From positions 2,790,001-2,854,000 of the forward strand of contig NZ_CP072600.1 of assembly GCF_019891175.1 (NCBI RefSeq): a stretch of 64,000 nucleotides of DNA, given 5' to 3'. Below the pieces are notes generated by a model, which did no database searches, was not told the DNA's origin, and worked only from the letters and a program-made list of their open reading frames with translations. This DNA comes from Leptothermofonsia sichuanensis E412 (GTDB lineage: Bacteria > Cyanobacteriota > Cyanobacteriia > Leptolyngbyales > Leptolyngbyaceae). Positions 53,400 to 61,595 of this stretch are shown one piece after another; within the stretch, counting starts at the first letter, position 1; the number at the start of each line of letters is the position of its first letter. A program made the position numbers and the translations under genes.

Positions 53400-54359
53400 A
53401 TGTTGCAATCTGTTCAAACAATCAACCTTGGTAAAAATGGTCCGGCGGTCAAACCCCTGGGGATTGGTGCCTGGGCCTGGGGTGACAAACTTTTCTGGGG
53501 CTATGGTCAGGACTATGGTGCCCCGCAGGTGCAAGAAGCGTTCCATGCGGCACTGGAAGCAGGCGTCAACTTTTTTGATACCGCTGAAGTGTATGGTCCT
53601 GGTGAGTCAGAACGATTGCTGGGAACGTTTATGAAACAGACGAGCCAGCCTGTCCAGATTGCCACCAAGTATTTTCCCTATCCCTGGCGATTGAGTGCCC
53701 AGTCCGTTGCCGATGCCCTGACCGCCAGCCTGGAGCGGCTTCAGGTCGAAAAGGTTACCCTTTATCAGGTTCATGCCCCCTTTGACTGGTTCATCGGACA
53801 GCGGGAGCTGATGAATGCGCTGGCAGATGAAGTGGAAAAAGGCAGAATCGAGTCCATCGGCGTCAGCAATTACCCGGCAGAAAAGATGCGGCAGGCGCAC
53901 AAATATCTGGCAGACCGGGGAATTCCCCTGGCTGTGAACCAGGTCCGCTACTCCCTCCTGTCCCGCAAGATTGAAACGAAGGGCATCCTGAATACTGCCC
54001 GCGAACTGGGTATTACGATTCTGGCCTACAGTCCACTGGCACAGGGATTGCTGACGGGCAAATATACAGGCGAAGGAGCGCGATCGCCCCAGGGAGCACG
54101 TCGGATTGATCCCAACTTCAGTTCAGGCGGGCTGCAAAAGGTTACCCCCCTGATCAACACCCTGCAAGCCATCGGAGAAAAGTATCAACGCACCCCTGCC
54201 CAGGTTGCGCTCAACTGGCTGATAGCCCAGGGAAATGTGATTCCGATTCCGGGGGCTAAAAACGCAGAGCAGGCACGGCAAAATGCAGGCGCTTTAGGTT
54301 GGAGCCTGAGTCCAGACGAGGTTGCGCACTTGGATGAAATGAGCCGTCCCTGGAAGTAA
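53400..54359 (+). CDS. Aldo/keto reductase
   Basis: The 319-residue TIM-barrel NADPH-dependent oxidoreductase shows the catalytic tetrad in order: D in F-F-D-T-A-E-V-Y-G, Y in the same motif, K in I-A-T-K-Y-F and H in Y-Q-V-H-A-P-F. N-P-type cofactor contacts near P-I-P-G-A-K-N also fit. The physiological substrate is not deducible. There is no Shine-Dalgarno upstream of the ATG. Confidence 0.93.
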   Translation: MLQSVQTINLGKNGPAVKPLGIGAWAWGDKLFWGYGQDYGAPQVQEAFHAALEAGVNFFDTAEVYGPGESERLLGTFMKQTSQPVQIATKYFPYPWRLSAQSVADALTASLERLQVEKVTLYQVHAPFDWFIGQRELMNALADEVEKGRIESIGVSNYPAEKMRQAHKYLADRGIPLAVNQVRYSLLSRKIETKGILNTARELGITILAYSPLAQGLLTGKYTGEGARSPQGARRIDPNFSSGGLQKVTPLINTLQAIGEKYQRTPAQVALNWLIAQGNVIPIPGAKNAEQARQNAGALGWSLSPDEVAHLDEMSRPWK

Positions 54360-54858
54360 AGGGAAGGGAAGCGTAAGGGGTGAGGAGTCAGGAGTGAGAA
54401 GTGAGGAGTGAGGAGTGAGGAGTGAGAAGTGAGGAGTGAGAAGTGAGGAGTGAGGAGTGAGGAGTGAGGGGAGTTGTTAGTTGTTGGTTGTTAGCTATTA
54501 ATTGTTTAGACAGAGTTTTCGCCGTTGGTGTATAGCCTCGTTCCCGCTCGTTCCCAGGCTCTGCCTGGGAATGCCCATAGCGAGGCTCTCCTCGTAATGA
54601 AGGAAAAATCATCCGGTTTGAAACATCACCTTCCCCCCGATGTTGGAGATTTAACTAATTGTGTGAATTAAGGAGTGATACGATGCCTGAGGTAGATCGA
54701 TTGGGCACTCTTTAGTCAGTGAGGATTTCAAGACATTGAAGGGGCACGGATGTAGCTTTTCTTGAAAGGAAATTTCTCCTGCGATCCCGCTTTTTGAATT
54801 TGTAAACACGCTAAACTAGCTCTTTACCTGCTTCCTATCACTGAGCCAAACCGGGAGT
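54360..54858. repeat. Interval rich in gaggagtga heptamers and short palindromes
   Basis: From 54378 to about 54470 the seven-base words gaggagt, gagaagt and gaggag-type variants repeat more than ten times. They are followed by gttgttagttgttggttgtt (54474-54495). At 54525-54600 lies a palindrome of the type cgttcccaggctctgcctgg-gaatg followed by gcgaggctctcctcg. No gene is seen. The CheY-like gene's GGGAG lies at the end of the interval. Confidence 0.8.
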
Positions 54859-55233
54859 ATGACCACTGTTTTGATTGTTGACGATAGCCATACTGTACGG
54901 GAGATGCTCTCGGATCAGTTAAAGCGGAGCGGCTTTACTGTCGTTGAAGCCGCAGATGGCGAAGAGGCAATAGAAAAAATCAAGGTCAGTTCTCCTGATC
55001 TGGTTGTCACGGATATTGTAATGCCCCGTAAGAATGGCTACGAACTCTGTCGCTGGATTAAGAACGATCCAGCAACCAGGCATATTCCCGTGGTGATGTG
55101 TACCAGCAAGAGTGAAGAGTTTGATGTTTACTGGGGCATGAAACAGGGAGCTGATGCTTATATTACCAAGCCCTACCATCCCCCCGATATGCTGGAAGCA
55201 GTCAAGAAACTACTGAGTCAGGCAAAGGGATAA
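54859..55233 (+). CDS. CheY/PilH-like single-domain response regulator
   Basis: The 124-residue receiver has D-D-S (residues 8-10), phospho-acceptor D52 in V-V-T-D-I-V-M-P-R-K-N-G, T/S switch residues in V-M-C-T-S-K and K104 in Y-I-T-K-P-Y. It resembles PilH/PixH and other CheY-like proteins that act downstream of chemotaxis-type phototaxis kinases. No such kinase is adjacent, so the partner is unknown. Confidence 0.92.
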   Translation: MTTVLIVDDSHTVREMLSDQLKRSGFTVVEAADGEEAIEKIKVSSPDLVVTDIVMPRKNGYELCRWIKNDPATRHIPVVMCTSKSEEFDVYWGMKQGADAYITKPYHPPDMLEAVKKLLSQAKG

Positions 55234-55395
55234 ATCAGGGAATAAGGGGTAAGGGGTGAGGGATTTTCACCCCTGGCGTTTCCGCAAGGTGGGGTGAACC
55301 TGGCTTTTCGCGTTTCCCCAGACTGACGTGGAGCAGAATTCTTCACGGTTTGTCAGTCAGTTGTTGAATTTCAGTTGAACATTGGCAGGTAGCGG

Positions 55396-57051
55396 GTGAA
55401 TCGCACGGTTGTCTGGTTTCGGCGGGATTTGCGTATTGTGGATCATGCTCCGCTGCACCGGGCGGCGATCCGGGGGGCAGTCATTCCCGTGTTTGTGTTT
55501 GACCGTGCTCTGTTGCATCACCCGGAAACGGCGGTGGCAAGGGTCGAGTTTATGCTGGCATGTCTGAGATCGCTGGATCAGGACTTGCGCGATCGCGGTG
55601 GACGCCTGATCCTGCGCTGTGGAGATCCCGTGGAAGTGTTACCCCAACTGGTTCGGGAAACCCAGGCAGAAGGAATCTATGCCCACATTGATTTTGAACG
55701 CATCTATGGCCGTGTCCGGGATGCCCGCCTGAACCAGGCGCTTACATGCCAGCATCTGAAGATTCGCTGGTTTGAACCGCCGGGTACCATTCCCGACCTC
55801 GTCCCCTATCCCCACTACCGGGAGCGGTGGTATACCGACATGGGGGCAGAACCAGTGCCTGCCCCCAGTCACATCGTGGTACCGCCGGAGATCCCCAGTG
55901 ACCCCCTGCCAGCCCTCAGGGAGTTAGGCATGATACCCGATGGTAAGCCCATTCCCCCCGCTGGCACCCAGGCTGCCCGCGAGTTGCTGCAAGCATTCTT
56001 AGCCGAAAAGAGCGATCGCTACTACTGGCAGCTTTCCTATCCGGCAGCGGAGGCAACAACAGGACTGAGTCCCCATATTAAATTTGGTGCGATCTCGATT
56101 CGGGAATGTTACCAGACCGCCCAGGCTATACAATCCTCCGATTCCCGTGTCCAGCGGAGTTGTAGTCAGCTAATTTCCCGCCTGCGGTGGGGCAGTGGCT
56201 TTGCTCAACGCTTCCGCTATCTACCCCAGTTAGAATTGCGATCGCTTTACAGCGTCTTTGACGAAGATGGCTGGTACTTTGACGAAGATCTCTACCAGGC
56301 ATGGCAACAGGGACAAACTGGCTTTCCGATAGTGGATGCTGCGGCTCGTTGTCTCCAGGCAACTGGGGGCTGGAAAGCCCTCAACTTCCGCAGCCGTGCC
56401 CTCTATGCCAGTTTCCTTAGCAACCTGCTGGGTATGGACTGGCGCTATGGGGCGCTTCACTTCATGCGGCACCTGATTGATGGCGACTGTCCCATTGACC
56501 ATTACCAGTGGGCAATGCAGTGTGGGGTTACTCACTGCGTCGATAAGACCTGGACCCGCATCTACAATCCCCAGCAGGTTGCGGTAGACCGCTGTGACCC
56601 GGAGGGAACTTTCATCAAACGCTGGGTTCCTGAACTGGCCCACTTACCATCTGCCTGTCTGGGTTCTCCCCCTCCCACCAGAGGCTATCCTGCCCCCATC
56701 CTGGACTACCAGCAGGCCCGCAAACGACGCATAGAAACCCTGGAGCGCCAGCGCCAGATCTTTCTCAACCAGGAAAATGTGGTGCCTTATCTTGCCCGCC
56801 TGTCGTCAGATGTGGTGCCCTTTGGGGCAACCCGCTTCCCCAGTGAAGTGGGTTGGGCATCCACACCCCACCCTGAACTATTTCCCCCTCCCCTCCATCT
56901 GGATGGGCTGGATTGGGAGCAGGCAAAAGCACTCCGTACCTGGTTCGTTGCTCACGTCAACATCCCGCCTCGCAAGCCAGCTCGCCGCAGGTCTAAAGCA
57001 TCTGAAGATGGGCAGTTGAGTTTGTTTTATAGCAGGGGACAGTATATATAG
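55396..57051 (+). CDS. Cryptochrome/DNA photolyase family flavoprotein
   Basis: GTG 55396 (AGG about 6 bases upstream) gives 551 residues. The N-terminal Rossmann domain (V-V-W-F-R-R-D-L-R) is followed by the FAD domain with T-G-L-S-P-H-I-K-F-G-A-I-S and F-P-I-V-D-A-A-A-R. The electron-transfer Trp triad is conserved by position: about W302 (Q-A-W-Q-Q-G), W349 (M-D-W-R-Y-G) and W372 (Y-Q-W-A-M-Q). R-I-Y-N-P-Q-Q matches the FAD-site consensus. Repair by light is likely. A 90-100 residue C-terminal extension beyond the photolyase core is unusual. Whether it acts as CPD photolyase or cryptochrome cannot be settled from this. Confidence 0.88.
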   Translation: MNRTVVWFRRDLRIVDHAPLHRAAIRGAVIPVFVFDRALLHHPETAVARVEFMLACLRSLDQDLRDRGGRLILRCGDPVEVLPQLVRETQAEGIYAHIDFERIYGRVRDARLNQALTCQHLKIRWFEPPGTIPDLVPYPHYRERWYTDMGAEPVPAPSHIVVPPEIPSDPLPALRELGMIPDGKPIPPAGTQAARELLQAFLAEKSDRYYWQLSYPAAEATTGLSPHIKFGAISIRECYQTAQAIQSSDSRVQRSCSQLISRLRWGSGFAQRFRYLPQLELRSLYSVFDEDGWYFDEDLYQAWQQGQTGFPIVDAAARCLQATGGWKALNFRSRALYASFLSNLLGMDWRYGALHFMRHLIDGDCPIDHYQWAMQCGVTHCVDKTWTRIYNPQQVAVDRCDPEGTFIKRWVPELAHLPSACLGSPPPTRGYPAPILDYQQARKRRIETLERQRQIFLNQENVVPYLARLSSDVVPFGATRFPSEVGWASTPHPELFPPPLHLDGLDWEQAKALRTWFVAHVNIPPRKPARRRSKASEDGQLSLFYSRGQYI

Positions 57052-57155
57052 CTCTTTTCATATAGCTCTTTTCAAGGGTGCGAGGTACGGCAAGGGGATG
57101 GAGCACCCCGCTACCTCACATCCCCGTACCTCATTCAATTGAGAAACGCTACAGC
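57051..57155 (+). repeat. Dispersed repeat (cttttcaagggtg family), copy C
   Basis: The copy begins with a doubled tatagctctttca. It then reads aagggtgcgaggtacgg, gagcaccccgctacctcac, and tacctcattcaattgagaa ending cgctacag. It begins at the photolyase stop codon (57049-57051). Confidence 0.8.
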
Positions 57156-57272
57156 AGAGGACAGGGGACCGGGAACAGGGTCACAAGGACGGAGTGACAG
57201 GGATTTGCGATCGCTAACGTGTTCTGGCCTGTATGGCTATTGCCTATGCTTTTGAAGCATTGGTATGCCCAA

Positions 57273-57307
57273 TAAAAAACCGACAGTTTCTAATGAAACC
57301 TGCCGGC
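57273..57307 (-). terminator. Rho-independent terminator
   Basis: On the minus strand, CCGGCAGGTTTC pairs with GAAACTGTCGG across the loop ATTA and is followed by TTTTTTATT. It is a strong intrinsic terminator downstream of the EamA transporter gene (57523-58443, minus strand), after an interval of about 215 bases. Confidence 0.85.
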
Positions 57308-57522
57308 AGTCGTGTGTTCCCTGTTGATGACTCGGCTAAAGTTGAGTCTCCTTAAGTATGTTGTCTATGCCATACTGACGGCGCGATCGAGATCATCCAT
57401 TTGTGTGATCTTGGTCACGGCAGAGTGGAACGGGAGAGGAGGGGGAGGAGAGAGGAGAGAGAAGAGAGAAGAGAGAAGAGAGAAGAGAAAAGGGAGAAGG
57501 GAGGGGGAGGGGACGATCGCTA
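57308..57522. repeat. Purine-rich heptamer tract
   Basis: Between about 57430 and 57511 the plus strand is a run of gagagaagagaga-type repeats with gggaggggga ends. No gene lies here; it is transcribed, if at all, as the 3' tail of the EamA gene. Confidence 0.65.
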
Positions 57523-58443
57523 TCAGAACTGTCTGGTCCTGTTGATGGGGATGACCGCGATCGCGACTCCTGCCAGCAGCACTGCCGCACCCACCAGGAC
57601 TGGCAAACCTGGCACTTCTGCAAAGATCAGGTATCCCAACAGGCTGGAGGCAACAGGTTCAAATAAAATTGCCAGGGTAACGATTGTGGGCGATAGCCAG
57701 CGAACTGACCAGTTAAGGCTGGTATGTCCCACCAGTTGGGGCAACAGTGCCATCAATACCATGTAGCCATAGGCAAGGGCAGGGTAGCCAGTGTAGGAGG
57801 TTCCCACCAGCAGGGGCAGCGGCAGGAGAGCGATCGCCGCAACGCTGTAGGCAACAGTGGCATAGTGCCCCACACTAAACCCATGCCGCTGGGCTTCCCG
57901 TCCCAGCAGAAAGTACAGGCTGGCAGCCCAGGAGCCAGCCAGTGCCAGTCCATCTCCCAGGAGTGGATTGGTTCCAGAATGGGTGGTTTCCACACCGCCC
58001 ATTCCGATCAAAATTCCTCCAGAGAGGGCGATTCCTGTACCCAGTAAGGTCAACCGGGAGGGTTTCTCCCCAAACCAGAGCCAGGAAAGCAAAGCAACCC
58101 AGACTGGATTGGTAGTGACCAGGGCAGTGGAAGCCGCGATCGAGGTATAGGAGAGAGATGTAATCCAGGTGGCAAAGTGGAGAGCGAGGGCAACACCTGC
58201 TCCCACGGCAAAACCGATGGCAGTCAGCCCAGGCGGACTGGGAGATATAGTGCGCCAGGTGGGCAGGAGGGCGATCGCCGCCAGGGTCAACCGGGAAGCT
58301 GCCAGCACCAGACTGAAGCCCAGCCCCGATGCACCTGCCGCCGTAATTGCCAGCCGCACCAAAATGGCGGCTGTTGAGGTTGCCAGGATGCCAGTCAATA
58401 GAATCAGCGCGATTTGCCAGTTTCTTGGTTGTGGTAGCTTCAC
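57523..58443 (-). CDS. EamA-family (DMT superfamily) transporter
   Basis: The 306-residue protein has ten predicted membrane helices in two EamA repeats. Landmarks are T-S-T-A-A-I-L-V-R in helix 1, H-F-A-T-W-I-T-S-L-S-Y-T-S and T-N-P-V-W-V-A-L-L-S-W-L-W-F-G-E-K-P, plus E-P-V-A-S-S-L-L-G-Y in the second repeat. Substrates of this family are diverse (amino acids, metabolites) and cannot be inferred. The gene is followed by an intrinsic terminator at 57273-57307. Confidence 0.92.
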   Translation of the reverse strand: MKLPQPRNWQIALILLTGILATSTAAILVRLAITAAGASGLGFSLVLAASRLTLAAIALLPTWRTISPSPPGLTAIGFAVGAGVALALHFATWITSLSYTSIAASTALVTTNPVWVALLSWLWFGEKPSRLTLLGTGIALSGGILIGMGGVETTHSGTNPLLGDGLALAGSWAASLYFLLGREAQRHGFSVGHYATVAYSVAAIALLPLPLLVGTSYTGYPALAYGYMVLMALLPQLVGHTSLNWSVRWLSPTIVTLAILFEPVASSLLGYLIFAEVPGLPVLVGAAVLLAGVAIAVIPINRTRQF

Positions 58444-58838
58444 AGGGATTGGGGATTGGGGATTTATCGGGTATCGCTGGTGTCAGGTGCCGGATGCCTG
58501 GCTTCGACGTGAGTGCTCTGCCGATTAGAGTTCAATTTTTTTGATGGGTTTACGGTTATCAAAATTTTCCTGACGGAACACGGGTTGGTGTGACTTGGTA
58601 CAATCCTGATTCGGAGATTTTTTTAAGCTATGAGCTTGTATGATTCCCTTTTCCCCTTGATCTCTTCCCTATCCTTTCCCTCTTCTCATCTTCACTGACA
58701 ACCAGCCACTAACCACTAACAACTGTTTCTTTCTCTCTTCCTCGCCCCACCCTGTGGGAACGCCAGAAGCGAACACCCCTCACCCCTCTCTAGCCACTAC
58801 CCCCTTCTCCTTCCCCTCTCACCTCATTTCACTGCACC
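58444..58838. other. Pyrimidine-rich interval upstream of the malic enzyme gene
   Basis: It contains gtcaggtgccgg, caaccagccactaaccact heptamers (58682-58720) and the complement of gcgttcccacaggg (58748-58764). No gene is visible. The malic enzyme ATG at 58839 lacks a recognisable Shine-Dalgarno. Confidence 0.5.
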
Positions 58839-60230
58839 ATGACTGACCTTACTCCCAATTCCAGTTTCAGCCTGACAATTCGCTTTCAAGTGCCCAACCG
58901 CCCCGGTATGCTGGCAAGTGTCACCCAAGCCATTTCAACCCTGGGCGGTAGTATGGGACAAATTGACCTGATCGAGCAGACCCGCCAGATTTCGGTGCGC
59001 GATATCACCGTGGATGCTGCCAGTACAGAACATGCTGAAACGATTGTGAATGCGGTCAAGGCACTGCCCGAAATTAAAGTACTGGAGGTCTACGATCGCA
59101 CCTTTACCCTGCACCGGGGCGGTAAAATTAGCGTCGAAAGCCGGATTCCGCTGCGGGGGCAGGCAGATCTGGCAATGGCATATACCCCTGGAGTGGGGCG
59201 AATCTGTACCGCGATCGCCCAAAACCCTGATGAAGTTTACAACCTGACCATCAAGCAGAATACGGTTGCCATTGTCACGGATGGTAGTGCGGTTTTAGGA
59301 CTGGGCAACCTGGGACCAGAGGCAGCCCTGCCCGTGATGGAAGGCAAAGCCATGCTTTTCAAGGAGTTTGGCGGGCTGGATGCCTTTCCTATCTGTCTGG
59401 CAACGCAGGATGTAGATGAAATCGTCAAAACCGTAAAATACATTGCCCCGGTTTTTGGCGGAGTTAATCTGGAAGACATTGCCGCCCCCCGCTGTTTTGA
59501 AATTGAAGCCCGCCTCCAGCGCGAGCTGACTATTCCTGTATTCCATGATGACCAGCATGGAACCGCCATTGTGACATTGGCCGCGTTATTTAACGCCCTC
59601 AAACTGGTTCACAAGTCAATCGCAGAAGTCAGGATTGTGATCAATGGAGCAGGTGCCGCCGGGGTCGCGATCGCCCGGCTGTTGCGAAAAGCGGGAGCCG
59701 AGTCCATTTGTCTGTGTGACTCCAGAGGCATTCTCTGTACCAGCCGGCCTGATCTGACCGAACAAAAGCGAGAATTTGCGATTGAGCAGGCCGGTACCCT
59801 GGCAGATGCCATGAAAGAAAGTGATGTCTTTTTGGGGGTCAGTGCACCGGGAGTAGTGACTCCAGAAATGGTGCGGTCAATGGCAAACAACCCAATTGTT
59901 TTTGCGATGGCAAACCCGATTCCTGAAATTCAACCCGAACTGATTGCAGAAGATGTTGCTGTGATGGCAACTGGACGCAGCGACTATCCCAACCAGATCA
60001 ATAACGTCCTGGCCTTTCCAGGCATTTTCCGGGGAGCACTGGATTGTCGTGCTTCCAGCCTGACCACCAGCATGTACCTGGAGGCTGCCCAGGCGATCGC
60101 CTCCCTGATCAAACCCACCGACCTGGACCGGGAACACATTATCCCCTCTGTGTTTGACGAACGAGTTGCCACAGCCGTTTCTGCGGCTGTTCAGCGCTCT
60201 GCCCGTCAGGACGGGGTTGCCCGGCATTAG
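58839..60230 (+). CDS. NAD(P)-dependent malic enzyme with N-terminal ACT domain
   Basis: The enzyme decarboxylates malate to pyruvate and CO2. Residues about 9-85 form an ACT domain (R-F-Q-V-P-N-R-P-G-M-L-A-S-V). The catalytic core follows, with T-D-G-S-A-V-L-G-L-G-N-L-G, the metal-site region H-D-D-Q-H-G-T-A-I-V and the cofactor-binding I-N-G-A-G-A-A-G-V-A. ACT domains bind amino acids, so allosteric control is possible. It is 463 residues. A palindrome resembling a terminator (60251-60282) follows. Confidence 0.93.
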   Translation: MTDLTPNSSFSLTIRFQVPNRPGMLASVTQAISTLGGSMGQIDLIEQTRQISVRDITVDAASTEHAETIVNAVKALPEIKVLEVYDRTFTLHRGGKISVESRIPLRGQADLAMAYTPGVGRICTAIAQNPDEVYNLTIKQNTVAIVTDGSAVLGLGNLGPEAALPVMEGKAMLFKEFGGLDAFPICLATQDVDEIVKTVKYIAPVFGGVNLEDIAAPRCFEIEARLQRELTIPVFHDDQHGTAIVTLAALFNALKLVHKSIAEVRIVINGAGAAGVAIARLLRKAGAESICLCDSRGILCTSRPDLTEQKREFAIEQAGTLADAMKESDVFLGVSAPGVVTPEMVRSMANNPIVFAMANPIPEIQPELIAEDVAVMATGRSDYPNQINNVLAFPGIFRGALDCRASSLTTSMYLEAAQAIASLIKPTDLDREHIIPSVFDERVATAVSAAVQRSARQDGVARH

Positions 60231-60250
60231 TCAGGGACGTTCACCGCTCA

Positions 60251-60282
60251 GACCCCGGAGGTTTTGGAAAACCTCTGAGGTC
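60251..60282. promoter_or_regulatory. Stem-loop between the malic enzyme gene and radC
   Basis: GACCCCGGAGGTTTT pairs imperfectly with AAAACCTCTGAGGTC (60251-60282). There is no T-run, so it may be a processing or stability element rather than a strong terminator. A near-identical gaccccggaggtttt word occurs widely in cyanobacterial intergenic DNA. Confidence 0.55.
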
Positions 60283-60408
60283 TTGAGGGCTTCAAACTTT
60301 AAAAAAATCTATATTTACAAATAATTTAGCCCACTTATGCCGTGTGTTAGTGAACCGCTTTTCCAGGGGATTAATGAGTTTAATCTTCTGGAAGCTTCTG
60401 GTGCATCA

Positions 60409-61140
60409 ATGACCTACAGTCTTAGAGTCGCAGATATGCCGGTGGACGAGCGGCCCCGCGAACGGTTAGTGGTCTATGGATCTAAACATCTCTCCACCGC
60501 TGAACTGATTGCCATCCTGTTAGGAACTGGACAGGGACCGGGGAAGTTGTCCGCCGTAGGATTAGGTCAATATATTTTGAAAAAACTGGGGGAGAATCAA
60601 GGCGATCCATTATCCAGATTGCGGGACATCAGCGTAACTGAGTTAACGGAGATTCCAGGTGTGGGGAATGCCAAGGCTGCCAGCATTCTGGCGGCAATCG
60701 AACTGGGAAAGCGGGTGTTTCAGTCCCGTCCGGCTGAAAAAACAGTTGTGGATGACCCATCAGTGGCAGCAGCGGCGCTCAGCCATGAACTGATGTGGCA
60801 GACTCAGGAACGATTTGCTGTCTTGCTACTGGATGTAAAACACCGTTTACTGGGAACCCAGGTAATCACCATTGGGACCGCAACCGAAACCCTGGCACAC
60901 CCACGCGACATCTTCCGTGAAGTGCTCCGCAGTGGTGCCACGCGCGTCATTGTAGCCCACAACCATCCTTCAGGCAGCCTTGATCCCAGTTCTGAGGATA
61001 TTTCCCTGACCCGCCAACTGCTGACAGGCGCACAGTTCTTGGGAATTCCACTCCTGGATCATTTAATTCTCGGTAATGGTGACTTTCTGAGCATGCGCCA
61101 GGTTACAAACCTGTGGAATGAATGCCCCCAGGATGAGTAG
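60409..61140 (+). CDS. radC: RadC-family JAB/MPN-domain protein
   Basis: ATG 60409 gives 243 residues. An N-terminal UPF0758 helix-hairpin-helix region ([21 protein letters not shown]) precedes a JAB/MPN domain. The JAMM metal motif H-N-H-P-S-G-x8-D is complete ([15 protein letters not shown]). The name reflects a historical DNA-repair claim; the enzymatic role is not established. The 3' end overlaps a questionable minus-strand ORF that I did not accept. Confidence 0.92.
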   Translation: MTYSLRVADMPVDERPRERLVVYGSKHLSTAELIAILLGTGQGPGKLSAVGLGQYILKKLGENQGDPLSRLRDISVTELTEIPGVGNAKAASILAAIELGKRVFQSRPAEKTVVDDPSVAAAALSHELMWQTQERFAVLLLDVKHRLLGTQVITIGTATETLAHPRDIFREVLRSGATRVIVAHNHPSGSLDPSSEDISLTRQLLTGAQFLGIPLLDHLILGNGDFLSMRQVTNLWNECPQDE

Positions 61141-61292
61141 CGGTCTGTCAAGAATGATTTCGGGGGTTTCAACTCCCAAAATCATAACTTTTTCCCGATC
61201 CCAGACTCGCAATTTCAAGGTTGACAAACCCGCAGGCACAGGAAGCAGCAGGAGAGTTCTGGGACGGGCAGGCAAAAGGGCCTGCTTTGCGC

Positions 61293-61595
61293 TCAACCAT
61301 AGAATCGGGAATGAAACCGGGGATGGAGGAGCCGTTCAACGGGTTTTCCCTGCTTCAAATGGTACTCAACAATCTCCGGCACATCTTCGGGCTTTACCCG
61401 GCAGTACCAGGTTTCATCCGGTAACACGCGCACTGTGGTCCCCATGTTGCATTGCCCCTGGCATTCACTGCCAGTAACCGCCACCCCTGGAACCGGATCG
61501 CTCATAAATGCTGCCAGCACCTTAGCAGAGCCATTGGCACAGCAGTTGACATATTGACAAACCAGAACCTGACGGGTGGTGTGTTCAGTCTGCAT
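61293..61595 (-). CDS. Thioredoxin-like [2Fe-2S] ferredoxin
   Basis: The 100-residue protein has C13, C18/C19, C45 and C49 in V-C-Q-Y-V-N-C-C and S-E-C-Q-G-Q-C-N-M-G. This is the pattern of the thioredoxin-like ferredoxin family, which holds a [2Fe-2S] cluster. The rest (G-T-T-V-R-V-L-P, V-E-Y-H-L-K-Q-G-K-P-V) also fits. Its ATG (61593-61595) immediately follows the TAA of the CobW gene, so the two are translationally coupled. Confidence 0.88.
   Translation of the reverse strand: MQTEHTTRQVLVCQYVNCCANGSAKVLAAFMSDPVPGVAVTGSECQGQCNMGTTVRVLPDETWYCRVKPEDVPEIVEYHLKQGKPVERLLHPRFHSRFYG

Noticed and set aside
54378-54470. CRISPR-like regular repeats
   Set aside because: The units are seven bases long with no distinct spacers and no cas genes nearby; this is a simple heptamer array.
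61063-61296. 78-codon minus-strand ORF after the ferredoxin gene, with a start overlapping its stop
   Set aside because: It overlaps the 3' end of radC on the opposite strand and uses a TTG start. Although the TTG overlap looks coupled, there is no family evidence.
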